Positions 34,196-46,389 of a DNA stretch of 64,000 bases are shown piece by piece (the first letter of the stretch is position 1; each line of letters opens with the position of its first letter). The DNA lies in NCBI GenBank assembly GCA_949358305.1, contig OX442318.1, forward strand, positions 62,001 to 126,000, read 5' to 3'. The notes beneath the pieces were generated by a model that worked only from the letters and a program-made list of their open reading frames with translations, searched no databases and was not told the origin of the DNA. The translations under genes were made by a program, and so were the position numbers. The stretch comes from Strigamia acuminata. Taxonomy: Eukaryota > Arthropoda > Chilopoda > Geophilomorpha > Linotaeniidae.

Positions 34196-37064
34196 CTCCA
34201 AATGATCGGTCGAGCCGGTCGACCGCAATACGACGTGCTGTCCACCTTAAAGGTATAAAAAAAATATGATTTTTGTGATTTTGTTTTCAATCTTTTCCAA
34301 GGTTAAATACGAGAATTTGATCGGTGGGACGCAACTCGTTGAATCCCATCTGCATAAGCATTTAATTGAGCATCTGAACAGCGAGGTCGTTTTACGAACA
34401 ATAAGCGACGTGGGAGTGTTGTTGAGTTGGATTCGCTCCACATTTCTCTACGTTCGAGTCTTGAAACATCCGAAACTCTACGGAATGCAAGAAAATATGG
34501 AAAAAGACGCGCTGGAGTCGACATTACTCGGTTTTTGTGTCTATTTTTTCTAAAATAAAATCAAAATCAAATATTTTGTCAATTTTGCAGACATGTGCGT
34601 GCGCAGTATCAACACGTTGGTCGACAACGACATAATTCGGATGGGTGAAGAAGGATTTGATCTGTGCCCGACTCAGACGGGACGTTTAATGGCCCGTTAC
34701 TGCCTGGCGTTTGACACGATGAAGTTGTTTATAAAGTCGACGAGTGACGCCACGATGAGCGATTTGGTCGAACTGCTCGCGTCGTGTACGGAATTAATGA
34801 TGTAACGCTGCGGACGTCGGAGAAAAAGACGTTGAACGCTAAGAATAAGGATGAAGTCGGGCCGACAATTCGTTTTCCGATGGAGGGGAAGATCAAAACG
34901 CGACAAATGAAGATTACATCGTTTAAAAAAATCAAGGATGTAAACCCGAGAGAACTTGAAATGGGTGAATTTTTTTTAATTGAATGTAATTGATTTTGAT
35001 TTCGTTGAAAATTCAATTTCATTCGAATTTTACATTCGATTTTCCTAATTCTTAATTCGATTTTCCGATTTTTAATCTAATTTTCCTAATTTGTAATTCA
35101 ATTTTCCTAATCTTTAATTCGATTTTCTTAATTTTTAATTTAATTTCCTTAATTTTTGGTTCAATTTTTTGATTTTTTTTTCAATTTTTTGATTTTTTAT
35201 TCTATTTTTTGATTTTTTATTCAATTTTTTGAATTTTAAATCAAATTTAAAGTTGAATTCAATTTTATTTGCTTTGATTTTGATTTTCATTCAATTCTTG
35301 TCTTTTTTTTGCAGATTGTCAATCGTCACCCACCGTTTGGAAACCAAATCTTAAAATCTGTCCTCAATTTACCAAACTACGAAATCGAAATCGAAGAAGC
35401 AAAACCAAAACCACCCAATTCAACCCAAATTATCCTCACGCTAAAACTAACAAACTTCCAATCCCTCTCCGAAAATCGCGCACTCTCACCCAGAAATTGT
35501 TTCCTACAACTCGGAAATGCCGAAAACCAAATTATATTCGAACAGAAAATTATGTTAAAAAAAAAATAACAACTGTGATGAATCGCGTTTCCAAGATATT
35601 TAATGGACGCGTTTGAAAGACGCCGCGATACAGTGATCTCTGGGAGCCTGGTCCTCAGAACCTGCCCGGCCGTGAATGTGCGCCTGGATATAGGTAGCAA
35701 CACACTCCAGATCCTGACATTACACAAATATTTATTTTGCCGGGTACTTTCGAGCTGTAAAAAGAGTGACAGAAGTGCTTAGTGGTCACTGGAATCAGAA
35801 ATCCACGCGTATCTCGCAACATATCGTATAAACACGAAGTTAAACGAGAGCAACCCGCAACATATCGTGCAAACACGAAGTTAAACGGGAACACGCTTCG
35901 TTCCAACTCGGAAACAACACGAAACTCAAAGGGAACGCGTAGAATCCCGACGAGTCGATAATGCCAAGCAGTGCTTAACAATTGCCGGAATGAATAACAA
36001 AGAGAACTCGCGTATTGTCCCGATGCGTCAGCGTCCGCCTCGCTGTTGAATCTCGACGAGAAATGAGCGCTAACGCGTACTAATTGGCACGTACGGCTGC
36101 CCAAACACATCTAAAATCCAACCAATGCCAAGTTAGGCTAAAGCCCCAAAAAGGCAGGGCGGCCAAACCGGGCTAATTACCGCGCTGCTCACGCAAGGAA
36201 CCAAAACACACAAACTCATGGCGCAAATGAATCTCATTCTGGCCCCAAACGGCGTATCACGGTGTTAAAATCAAATAAAGAGGAAAAGCAAAGGAAATTC
36301 GAATGGATAAAACCGTGAATTTAATCACGTATGATGATGGAAAAAGCCTGTGACCATGTTTCAGGTCAACAGGGCAAGGGATAGCTTAGTGGCAGCTCCC
36401 TAGTGAGTTGTGCAGGCATTCTGAGGTTGCCGGCTCAAAAGAGCTCTTATGCTTCCAAAGCTCAAAGCACAACTGACCAGGCAGTGGGAAAAAAGGGTGA
36501 GAGGTAAACTTGGTCCAGAATAGACTGAACCAAGTTTAAACCAATCACAGAAGAGCTAACCAACCAATCCGGTGCTTTGGTGCATGCTTAATGAGCATGA
36601 CTCATGACAACACACCGAATCAGCTGATATGCAAAGTAGGAAGCGGACAGAAAAAGAACAGAAATAGAAAAGACAGGAAAGAGCAAGTGAAAATAAGACA
36701 GAATAGGAAAAGTTAGGAGAAACTAAAGGAAAAACAAACACAAATGAGGATGTGAAATAAACAAATACAAGGTTAGGAATTGGGCTAAGTTTAGGGTTAT
36801 TTTAGCAAACAAAATACAACAATTAGAATTCTACAAACAGGGAAAAGCGCGTATTATTTAACGCGTGAAAACCTGGACCGTGACACAACCATTTGAAAAT
36901 AATTTTAAAAAATAAAATTTCGTTTCAGGAAAAATACATTATTGCAAAACGGTCAATGGATGCGAAAAATCGACGTCCGAAATTGCAAGAAAGGAAACCA
37001 ACTTCACATCCACGTGATAAACGAAGAATGTCTAATTTTTGCCCTGAATTATACTAATACCTAG
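34196..37064 (+). pseudogene. HFM1: HFM1 C-terminal exons split by solo LTR (U3)
   Basis: Same exons, frameshift and solo-LTR position as U1. Confidence 0.9.
35574..36885 (+). mobile_element. solo LTR, 1312 bp (U3)
   Basis: Same sequence, insertion base and CAAC duplication as 16214-17525. The two share one insertion event that was later duplicated with the unit. Confidence 0.8.
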
Positions 37065-37164
37065 TGGCAACCTAGTTCGTAGGAATGACCCGGTCCCCCG
37101 CCGAAAAAGAATAAAAACAAATGAAACATGAATTCTTTTTATTACTTTTGGTTGGTTAAACAGG

Positions 37165-37450
37165 TTAGTTCTTGCTCACGATTTTATCCAGTATTCCGAA
37201 GCCTGTGCCGTATCTACGAGGAAATAGAAATTAATTCCGAGTTTTTGATTGAAATGATGATTTTTGTACTTTGAGTTGAACACTTCGGAGCAACTCATGT
37301 GTTCGCTGATGTCGCATAATGCTGTGTATTTCTTGTCGGGGGTTTTTTGTACGCGTAGAATGATAGTGAAAGACCCAGCAAGCAGAGGAATGTAATCCAA
37401 ACGTATAACCGAGTAATTCGTTCAACTCGGCGTCTAACATCCGACTCCAT
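37165..37450 (-). pseudogene. VKORC1: VKORC1-like 5' exons, frameshifted (U3)
   Basis: Same as U1, including the 13-bp deletion. Confidence 0.85.
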
Positions 37451-38586
37451 TCCTGTAAACAAATTATATATGTCCAATAGATGACGCTGTTGTGAGCGAA
37501 GATTAAGAGTTTTGTATATTTAGATATATATTGGCTTTTTCTTCTTCTTTTTGTTGTGTTTTATGTGTATTTCGACGCAAATTAATATATTGGGAGGCTA
37601 CTGATAATTTATTATGTCAAATCGGTAAAATCAAGTAATTATTGTGTGCGCCATCTATTGGATTTTGTCCGAACTTTGCAAGTTCGCAGAAATTGCCCAA
37701 GATGGCGCCAGGGCTTTCGGCTTATTATTCCGAGTAATCAAAACGATTTTATTTTCAGTTTTCATTATTAGCGCAATAATTATACACGGAATTCTCGTAA
37801 TAAATCTAATTTTTATTTGAGTTATTGTAATTTTACGTCATTAACATGCCAGAATATCGGGTTTATATCTGCCGGATTTCGTCGGAACTTTGCAAGTTTC
37901 TGGTAATTGTCCGAGATGGCGCTAGGGCTTTTGGAGTATTATTCCGATTTATCAAAACGATTTTATTTTCAGGTTTTTATTATGTACTAATATTAGCGCA
38001 ATGGAATTACACGGTTTTCTTGTAATAAATCTAATTTTTATTTGAGTCGGAACTTAGTAAGTTTACTTAGTAAGTAAAATCGATGTATTCGGCCATTAAA
38101 TCGATGTTTTTGCTATTAGATCCATGTTTTCAGCTATAAAATCGATGTTTTTTGCGATAAAATCGATGTTTCTGCAATCAAAACGATTTTTTTAACTATA
38201 AAATCTATGTTTTGCTATAAAATCGATTATTTTTAGCTATAAAATCGATGTTTTTAGCTATAAAATCGATGCTTTTACTTAATCGATGTTTTTAGCCATT
38301 GGGCACTGTCCTGTTGTTAGACATCCAATTTATCATTTAGTATCGTCCTTTTGTTAGTCATCCTACTTGCCATTGTGCATCGTCCTTTCGTTAGTTATTA
38401 TACTCTCCATTAGGCATCGTCCTGTTGTTAGACATCTTACTTTCCATTGGGTATCGTCCTTTTGCTAGTTAAAAATCACTGGCGCCATCCTGGGGAATTC
38501 ATACGAACTTGCAAAGTTCAAACAAAATCCACTAGATGGCAACCCGGGAAAATTTAACATGGCGCCCAAGAAGAGTGTTTTTTCCA

Positions 38587-38815
38587 AGATTATACCAGGA
38601 TTTTTCAAAATAATGCGCGTTTGTCAACGAATTTCTAAATGTGGGCTTGAAATGAGCATTTCTTTAAATTGTTTTTTTTTTTTTTTAATTTAGGTATTTT
38701 GTTTTGATTGCAAGCTGTGTTTGAACGCTGTTCTGCTGTCGAAGTGTGTTCGCGCTCAACTGTGGGAGAATTTTTCGCTTTGGAGTCGCGAAAATGAGAC
38801 GAGTACGATGAATTA
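38587..38815 (+). pseudogene. HFM1: HFM1 Sec63 exon piece (U4a)
   Basis: Copy of 11249-11477. Confidence 0.75.
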
Positions 38816-39059
38816 AAACGAATGAAAGATCCCGCTTTGATGACAGCTCGACAAGTAAATTGATTTGAAAGATTTAGATGCAATAAATAGTTGATTTTCC
38901 ATGCTAGAGAGCGCTTTTAGAGAATAAAACTCAACGGGATGGAACGATACCCGAAATGCAAATGCTACCGTCGGGTATTTCACTTACCGTAGGTTTATTG
39001 TGTTCCTGTTAAAATTAACGATTTTTGTTTATTTTTAATTAATGCGTGATGGTATTGCA

Positions 39060-39863
39060 GATGCATCGACTCAAAATAGATCGTTGTTGGTAATTGTGTT
39101 GGATTCGAGTCCGGGACAGAAAATATTGAGGGAAAACCAAGTAAAATCAATTATTTTTACAAATTGTAAACAAACCATTTATTGAAGATTTCTATTTTCA
39201 GAATGTTTTAACTCACTGCCAGAGCAGGTAAAAAAATCAACAACATAAATTCAAAAAACACTTTCAACAACGAAAACAAATGGATTTGCAGCGATTTTTT
39301 GTATCCAAATTTAAATCCGGATCAAAAAAGCGATCCCAAACCGAACGACGGCCGCTACGAGTTGTTCGCGAACGTCAACAAGTCGATCAAGGACAACATT
39401 AAGAATTTCATCCTCAACAGTAATCGAAGCGTTTTTAAATTGCAAAATTTGTTGTTTACAATATTTTATTTACAGAATCATACGGCGTCGTGTACTCCGA
39501 ATCATTAATGGCCGGTGCTTTATGCAAAGCGCTCTGTTGTATCCTCATAAAATCAATCCAAAAACTCACATTTTCGAGAATAAAACACTCCTTAATGTTT
39601 TTCAGACATAAATAGGATAGAAAAACAAGATCCCAATGAGCCAAAACATTTCTTCGAGGATATTGGTGCGATATTCCGCCGTATTTAGACCGAAATTTTA
39701 AATTTATATTGAAAAATCGTTACAATTTTGACAGATAATCACGCCGTGTAGCGATTACGCGTCTCAGTACATGAATTTCATGAATGTTTTCTTCTCGGCA
39801 CAGAAACAGAATGTGGTCATCGATGCGTGTATGTTAGACGGCGACTCTGGTTTAATTCAACAA
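39060..39863 (+). pseudogene. GTF2H3: GTF2H3 fragment (U4)
   Basis: Copy of the U1 fragment. Confidence 0.85.
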
Positions 39864-39959
39864 GTAAAGAAAAATTTAAAAAATTTAAAAAACCGAAATA
39901 AATTATTTAAAAATTTTGTCTTTTTGTAATTTGTAATTTAATTTTCCTAATCTTTAATT

Positions 39960-41354
39960 CGATTATATCGATGTTTTTAGCTATAAAATCGATGTTTTTA
40001 GCTAGAAAATCGATGTTTTTTACTATAAAATCGATGTTTCTGCTACAGAAACGATGTTTTTGGCCATTAAATCGATGTTTTTGGTCATTAAATTGATGTT
40101 TTTGTTATTAAATCGATGTTTTTAGCTATAAAATCAATGTTTTTAGCTAGAAAATCGATGTTTTTTACTATAAAATCGATGTTTCTGCTACAGAAACGAT
40201 GTTTTTGGCCATTAAATCGATGTTTTTGGTCATTAAATTGATGTTTTTGCTATTAAATCGATGTTTTTAGCTATAAAATCGATGTTTTTAGCTATAAAAT
40301 CGATGTTTTTAGCTATAAAATCGATGTTTCTGCCATAAAATCGATGTTTTTAGCTATAAAATCGATGTTTCTGCTATAAAATCGATGTTTCTGCTATAAA
40401 ATCAATGTTTTTAGCTATAAAATCGATGTTTCTGTTACAAATACGATGTTTTTAGCCATAAAATCGATGTTTTTAGCTATAAAATTTATGCCCCTGCTAT
40501 AAAATCGATGTTTTTAGCTATTAAATCGATGTTTTTGCTATTAAATCGATGTTTTTAGCTATAAAATCGATGTTCCTGCTATAAAATTGATGTTTTTAGT
40601 TATAAAATCGTTGTATTTGCTATCAAATCAATGTTTTTAGTTATGAAATCAATGTTTTTTGCTATTAAATCGATGTTTCTGCTGCAAAAACGATGTTTTT
40701 TACCATAAAATCGATGTATTTGGCCATTAAATCGATGTTGTTGCTATTATATCGATGTTTTTAGTTATAAAATCGATGTTTCTGCCATAAAATCGATGTT
40801 TTTAGCTATAAAATTGATGTATTTGCTATAAAATCGGTGTTTTTTGCTATAAAATCGATGTTTCTGCCATAAAATCGATGTTTTTAGCTATAAAATCGAT
40901 GTTCCTGCTATAAAATTAATGATTTTAGCTATAAAATCGATGTTTCTGCAATAAAATCGATGTTTTTAGCTATAAAATCGATGTTTTTGCTATCAAATCA
41001 ATGTTTTTAGCTATGAAATCGATGTTTTTTGCTATTAAATCGAAGTTTCTGCTGCAAAAACGATGTTTTTGACCATAAAATCGATGTATTTGGCCATTAA
41101 ATCGATGTTTTTAGCTATAAAATCGATGCTCCTGCTATAAAATCGATGTTTTTAGCTAAAACATCGATGTTTTTACTATAAAATCGATGTTTCTGCTACA
41201 AAAACGATGTTTTTGGCCATTAAATCGATGTTTTTGGTTATTAAATCGATGTTTTTGCTATTAAATCGATGTTTTTAGCTATAAAATCGATGCTTTTACT
41301 TAATCGATGTTTTTAGCAATAAAATCGATGCTTTTACTTAATCGATGTTTTTAG
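39960..41354. repeat. 21-bp minisatellite, long block (U4)
   Basis: One 21-bp unit shorter than U1-U3: two, not three, TTTTTAGCTA-type copies precede the first AGCTAGAAAATCG variant. Confidence 0.95.
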
Positions 41355-41645
41355 CCATTGGGCACTGTCCTGTTGTTAGACATCCAATTTATTATTTTGT
41401 ATCGTCCTTTTGTTAGTCATCCTACTTGCCATTGTGCATCGTCCTTTCGTTAGTTATTATACTCTCCATTGGGCATCAGCCTGTTGTTAGACATCTTACT
41501 TTCCATTGGGTATCGTCCTTTTGCTAGTTAAAAATTACTGGCGCCATCCTGGGGAATTCATACGAACTTGCAAAGTTCAAACAAAATCCACTAGATGGCA
41601 ACCCGGGAAAATTTAACATGGCGCCCAAGGAGAGTGTTTTTTCCA

Positions 41646-41874
41646 AGATTATACCAGGATTTTTCAAAATAATGCGCGTTTGTCAACGAATTTCTAAATG
41701 TGGGCTTGAAATGAGCATTTCTTTAAATTGTTTTTTTTTTTTTTTAATTTAGGTATTTTGTTTTGATTGCAAGCTGTGTTTGAACGCTGTTCTGCTGTCG
41801 AAGTGTGTTCGCGCTCAACTGTGGGAGAATTTTTCGCTTTGGAGTCGCGAAAATGAGACGAGTACGATGAATTA
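41646..41874 (+). pseudogene. HFM1: HFM1 Sec63 exon piece (U4b)
   Basis: Copy of 14329-14557. Confidence 0.75.
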
Positions 41875-42152
41875 AAACGAATGAAAGATCCCGCTTTGAT
41901 GACAGCTCGACAAGTAAATTGATTTGAAAGATTTAGATGCAATAAATAGTTGATTTTCTATGCTAGAGAGCGCTTTTAGAGAATAAAACTCAACGGGATG
42001 GAACGATACCCGATCTGCAAATGATACCGTCGGTTTATTGTGTTCGTGTTAAAATTAACGATTTTTGTTTATTTTTAATTAATGCGTGATGGTATTGCAG
42101 ATGCATCGACGCAAAATGGATCGTTGTTGGTAATTGTGTTGGCTCCGAATTT

Positions 42153-43705
42153 CTCCAAATGATCGGTCGAGCCGGTCGACCGCAATACGACGTGCTGTCC
42201 ACCTTAAAGGTATAAAAAAAATATGATTTTTGTGATTTTGTTTTCAATCTTTTCCAAGGTTAAATACGAGAATTTGATCGGTGGGACGCAACTCGTTGAA
42301 TCCCATCTGCATAAGCATTTAATTGAGCATCTGAACAGCGAGGTCGTTTTACGAACAATAAGCGACGTGGGAGTGTTGTTGAGTTGGATTCGCTCCACAT
42401 TTCTCTACGTTCGAGTCTTGAAACATCCGAAACTCTACGGAATGCAAGAAAATATGGAAAAAGACGCGCTGGAGTCGACATTACTCGGTTTTTGTGTCTA
42501 TTTTTTCTAAAATAAAATCAAAATCAAATATTTTGTCAATTTTGCAGACATGTGCGTGCGCAGTATCAACACGTTGGTCGACAACGACATAATTCGGATG
42601 GGTGAAGAAGGATTTGATCTGTGCCCGACTCAGACGGGACGTTTAATGGCCCGTTACTGCCTGGCGTTTGACACGATGAAGTTGTTTATAAAGTCGACGA
42701 GTGACGCCACGATGAGCGATTTGGTCGAACTGCTCGCGTCGTGTACGGAATTAATGATGTAACGCTGCGGACGTCGGAGAAAAAGACGTTGAACGCTAAG
42801 AATAAGGATGAAGTCGGGCCGACAATTCGTTTTCCGATGGAGGGGAAGATCAAAACGCGACAAATGAAGATTACATCGTTTAAAAAAATCAAGGATGTAA
42901 ACCCGAGAGAACTTGAAATGGGTGAATTTTTTTTAATTGAATGTAATTGATTTTGATTTCGTTGAAAATTCAATTTCATTCGAATTTTACATTCGATTTT
43001 CCTAATTCTTAATTCGATTTTCCGATTTTTAATCTAATTTTCCTAATTTGTAATTCAATTTTCCTAATCTTTAATTCGATTTTCTTAATTTTTAATTTAA
43101 TTTCCTTAATTTTTGGTTCAATTTTTTGATTTTTTTTTCAATTTTTTGATTTTTTATTCTATTTTTTGATTTTTTATTCAATTTTTTGAATTTTAAATCA
43201 AATTTAAAGTTGAATTCAATTTTATTTGCTTTGATTTTGATTTTCATTCAATTCTTGTCTTTTTTTTGCAGATTGTCAATCGTCACCCACCGTTTGGAAA
43301 CCAAATCTTAAAATCTGTCCTCAATTTACCAAACTACGAAATCGAAATCGAAGAAGCAAAACCAAAACCACCCAATTCAACCCAAATTATCCTCACGCTA
43401 AAACTAACAAACTTCCAATCCCTCTCCGAAAATCGCGCACTCTCACCCAGAAATTGTTTCCTACTACTCGGAAATGCCGAAAACCAAATTATATTCGAAC
43501 AGAAAATTATGTTAAAAAAAAAATAACAACCATTTGAAAATAATTTTAAAAAATAAAATTTCGTTTCAGGAAAAATACATTATTGCAAAACGGTCAATGG
43601 ATGCGAAAAATCGACGTCCGAAATTGCAAGAAAGGAAACCAACTTCACATCCACGTGATAAACGAAGAATGTCTAATTTTTGCCCTGAATTATACTAATA
43701 CCTAG
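42153..43705 (+). pseudogene. HFM1: HFM1 C-terminal exons, uninterrupted (U4)
   Basis: Same exons as U1 without any insertion: motif VI at 42153, HLIEHLNSEVV, TQTGRLMARY, IRFPMEGKIKTRQMK joined to SFKKI, VNRHPPFG from 43272, and NTLLQNGQWMRK to stop 43705. The shared one-base loss creating TAA is present at 42760. It has FLLLGN, like U0. Confidence 0.9.
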
Positions 43706-43850
43706 TGGCAACCTAGTTCGTAGGAATGACCCGGGATGGCGTTTGTTTTTAATTCCAGAACTGTTTTTAAATTCCTCGGTCCCCCGCCGAAAAAGAATAA
43801 AAACAAATGAAACATGAATTCTTTTTATTACTTTTGGTTGGTTAAACAGG

Positions 43851-44149
43851 TTAGTTCTTGCTCACGATTTTATCCAGTATTCCAAAGCCTGTGCCGTATC
43901 TACGAGGAAATAGAAATTAATTCCGAGTTTTTGATTGAAATGATGATTTTTGTACTTTGAGTTGAACACTTCGGAGCAACTCATGTGTTCGCTGATGTCG
44001 CATAATGCTGTGTATTTCTTGTCGGGGGTTTTTTGTACTTCGACGTAGTTGGCGTAGAATGATAGTGAAAGACCCAGCAAGCAGAGGAATGTAATCCAAA
44101 CGTATAACCGAGTAATTCGTTCAACTCGGCGTCTAACATCCGACTCCAT
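43851..44149 (-). pseudogene. VKORC1: VKORC1-like exons 1-2, frame intact but gene truncated (U4)
   Basis: Exon 1 (44149 to 43956) reads from M-E-S-D-V-R through the membrane segment LYVWITFLCLLGLSLSFYA, then NYVEVQKTPDKK and ALCDISEHMSCSEVFNSK, with the two conserved loop cysteines. A 56-bp GT-AG intron (43955 to 43900) joins in phase to YGTGFGILDKI (43899 to 43866). A GTGAGC donor or the stop at 43851-43853 follows. This matches the first third of VKORC1. The other membrane helices and the redox CXXC are not in the window. It lacks the 13-bp deletion of U0-U3, so it is the least damaged copy. A silent C-to-T change at GF also marks it. Confidence 0.85.
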
Positions 44150-44348
44150 TCCTGTAAACAAATTATATATGTCCAATAGATGACGCTGTTGTGAGCGAAG
44201 ATTAAGAGTTTTGTATATTTAAATATATATTGGCTTTTTCTTCTTCTTTTTGTTGTGTTTTATGTGTATTTCGACGCAAATTAATATATTGGGAGGCTAC
44301 TGATAATTTATTATGTCAAATCGGTAAAATCAAGTAATTATTGTGTGC

Positions 44349-44850
44349 GCCATCTATTGGATTTCGTCCGAACTTTGCAAGTTCGTAGAAATCGCCCAAG
44401 ATGGCGCCAGGGCTTTCGGCTAATTATTCCGAGTTAACAAAACGATTTAATTTTAAGTTTTTCAATTTGTTTTAAGATTAAGGCAATGAAAATAAAATGA
44501 TTTCTGGTAATAAACCTAATTTTTATTTGAGTTATTGTAAAATGACGTATGACATGCCAGATTATTAGGTTGCCATCTACCGGATTTCGTCTGAACTTTG
44601 CAGGTTCGTAGGAATACTCCGAGATGGCGCCAGCCTATTTGCGTAATATTCTAAGCTATTTAAAACAAATTTATTTCTTTGTGATTACATGTACTAATAT
44701 TAGCGCATTAAAATTAGACAGATTTATCGTATCAATTCAAATTTTTATTGGAGTTATTAGAGCTATAATTCACACGTTAAAAACATTGCCGCCATCTATT
44801 GCATTTTGCGAGAACTTTACAAGTTCGGAGGAATCATCCTAGATGGCGAC
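44349..44850 (+). repeat. three tandem copies of dispersed palindromic family
   Basis: Cores begin GCCATCTATTGG (44349), GCCATCTACCGG (44573) and GCCATCTATTGC (44792), about 220 bp apart. Each ends in AGATGGCG. Between cores lie TGTACTAATATTAGCGCA-type and TTTTTATTTGAGTTATTG-type segments. Confidence 0.85.
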
Positions 44851-46382
44851 AGCGCAGTGTGCGCAATATTCAAAGAAGATGGATATTGACAGCGTTGAAG
44901 TCAATATAGACGACTTTTCGGAACAATCTAAACCATATAATAACTCCAGGTCCGTGTCAAATATAAACTAAACTGCGTGCAAAATATATTAATTTACTTT
45001 TATTGATAGTGCACAGGCTCATCTGGCGGACATCTTTTTTAATACGAATTTCGCGCCGATTATACACAAACCACTCGAAACGAATCCATCAAATGACCAA
45101 TTTGTCCTTAATACTGATTTCCTAACACCAAAGTAAGCAATTAATTACTCAAATCAACTTTTGAATCAATTATTCACTAAAAAATTCAATTTTAGTCGCC
45201 AACATCACAGTCCTAAGGACTGTGCCAACATCAACCGCCATTAAGTGCAAGAAAAAGAATCATCTCAGATGCCCTGAATTTTCCAAGTGAAATCCGAAAA
45301 AACACGCAAACATTCGATTTAAACGCTCTAAAACCGGTGTCAGCAATTCGTATCCTTTGCCACGCGAGAAATAGAACGATTTATATAAAAAAAATCGGTA
45401 AATAATTCGAATTTCCAGCCGAAAAATACCGATGTATTTTTTCGCATTTTCCCTTCTTCAATTTCATACAATCGAAAGTCTTCGACGAGGTAAATGAACT
45501 AGAATTTGAATCGAATTGATTATCCCCAATTAATTTATTTGCTCATCTGTTCCTTCAGGTTTTATTCACCGATCAATCGATCGTTGTATCGGCGCCGACG
45601 GGGTCAGGAAAAACGGTCATATTCGAATTGGCGATCATCCGTTTACTGATGAAAAACGAAAACGTCAAAACCGTCTACGGCATGTTTAATCGTTCCTGAT
45701 TATCCGCTCGTTGTCTAAATCACTAATTTCTTCGTTAGTGGGTCCCGTCAAGGCACTCTGCAGCGAAAAATGCAGAGATTGGAAGGAGAAATTCGCTTAT
45801 TTGGGTTTAACGTGCTCCAAATTGACGGGCGACACCGTAGGAAACGAATACACAATTATAAAAAACTCTGACATTATTCGAACAATTCCCGTGGGTGAAT
45901 TATCGTCATTACGAAAACGATAAATCGTTGACATTTATTCATTTCAAGGAAAAATGGGACAAATTAACGCGATGTTGGACCAACAACGAAGAATTGAAAC
46001 AGCTCGTCAAACTATTCCTAATCGACAACGTGCGGAAATGAATATGCAGAACCAATTCCAACAACGGCAGCTTAAATTTGTCAAATATTTCAGGTGCATC
46101 TTCTCAATTGTGAGTCTCGTGGACCCACGTTAGAAGCGGTTGTTAGCCGGATGAAGATGTTACACACGACGGGAAGTAGAGCAAAAATCGGGGATAGGAT
46201 ACGATTTTTGGCCATCTCCGCTACTATTCCGCATGCGGATGACTTAAATTACACACCGAATCAAAGGTCTAGTTATTTATTACTCCATTTCGTTTGTAGA
46301 TCGGAAAATGGTTGAGTTACGACGATTTGCGAGCCATAAGTGTTAAAGTCCGCGACGAAATGCGACCAGTGGAAAGTAACGT
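44843..46382 (+). pseudogene. HFM1: HFM1 5' gene region, N terminus through helicase domain 1 (copy B)
   Basis: Traceable exons: 44843-44949 (MDIDSVEVNIDDF), 45017-45132, 45196-45349 (ending LNALKPVSAI), 45419-45489 (EKYRCIFSHFPFFNFIQSK), 45559-45679 (Walker A APTGSGKT), 45739-45890 (ALCSEKCRDWKEKF), 45949-46029 (KWDKLTR), 46094-46243 (RGPTLEAVVSRMK, FLAISATIPHADD) and 46300-46382 (WLSYDDLRAI). Most junctions keep phase. One intron uses GC-AG (45680). Damage: motif II is D-N-V-H; the donor after HADD is TT instead of GT (46244), while copy A has GT; exon 3 holds a stop in its first frame; and the C-terminal helicase half is deleted. The first possible ATG (44843) lies in the tail of a palindromic repeat, and ATG 44876 may be the real start. 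Confidence 0.88.
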
Positions 46383-46389
46383 TTCGTCA

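Larger units (their letters stand above)
29996..37973. repeat. array unit U3 (7978 bp, with solo LTR)
   Basis: Same length and content as U1 at +19360, including the solo LTR at the identical base. Confidence 0.95.
37974..44460. repeat. array unit U4 (about 6.5 kb, no insertion)
   Basis: Bare form of the unit. It has one 21-bp minisatellite copy fewer, keeps the 45 bp missing from U1-U3, and has the undeleted VKORC1 exon. Homology to the unit fades after about 44450, so this is the right edge of the array. Confidence 0.93.
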
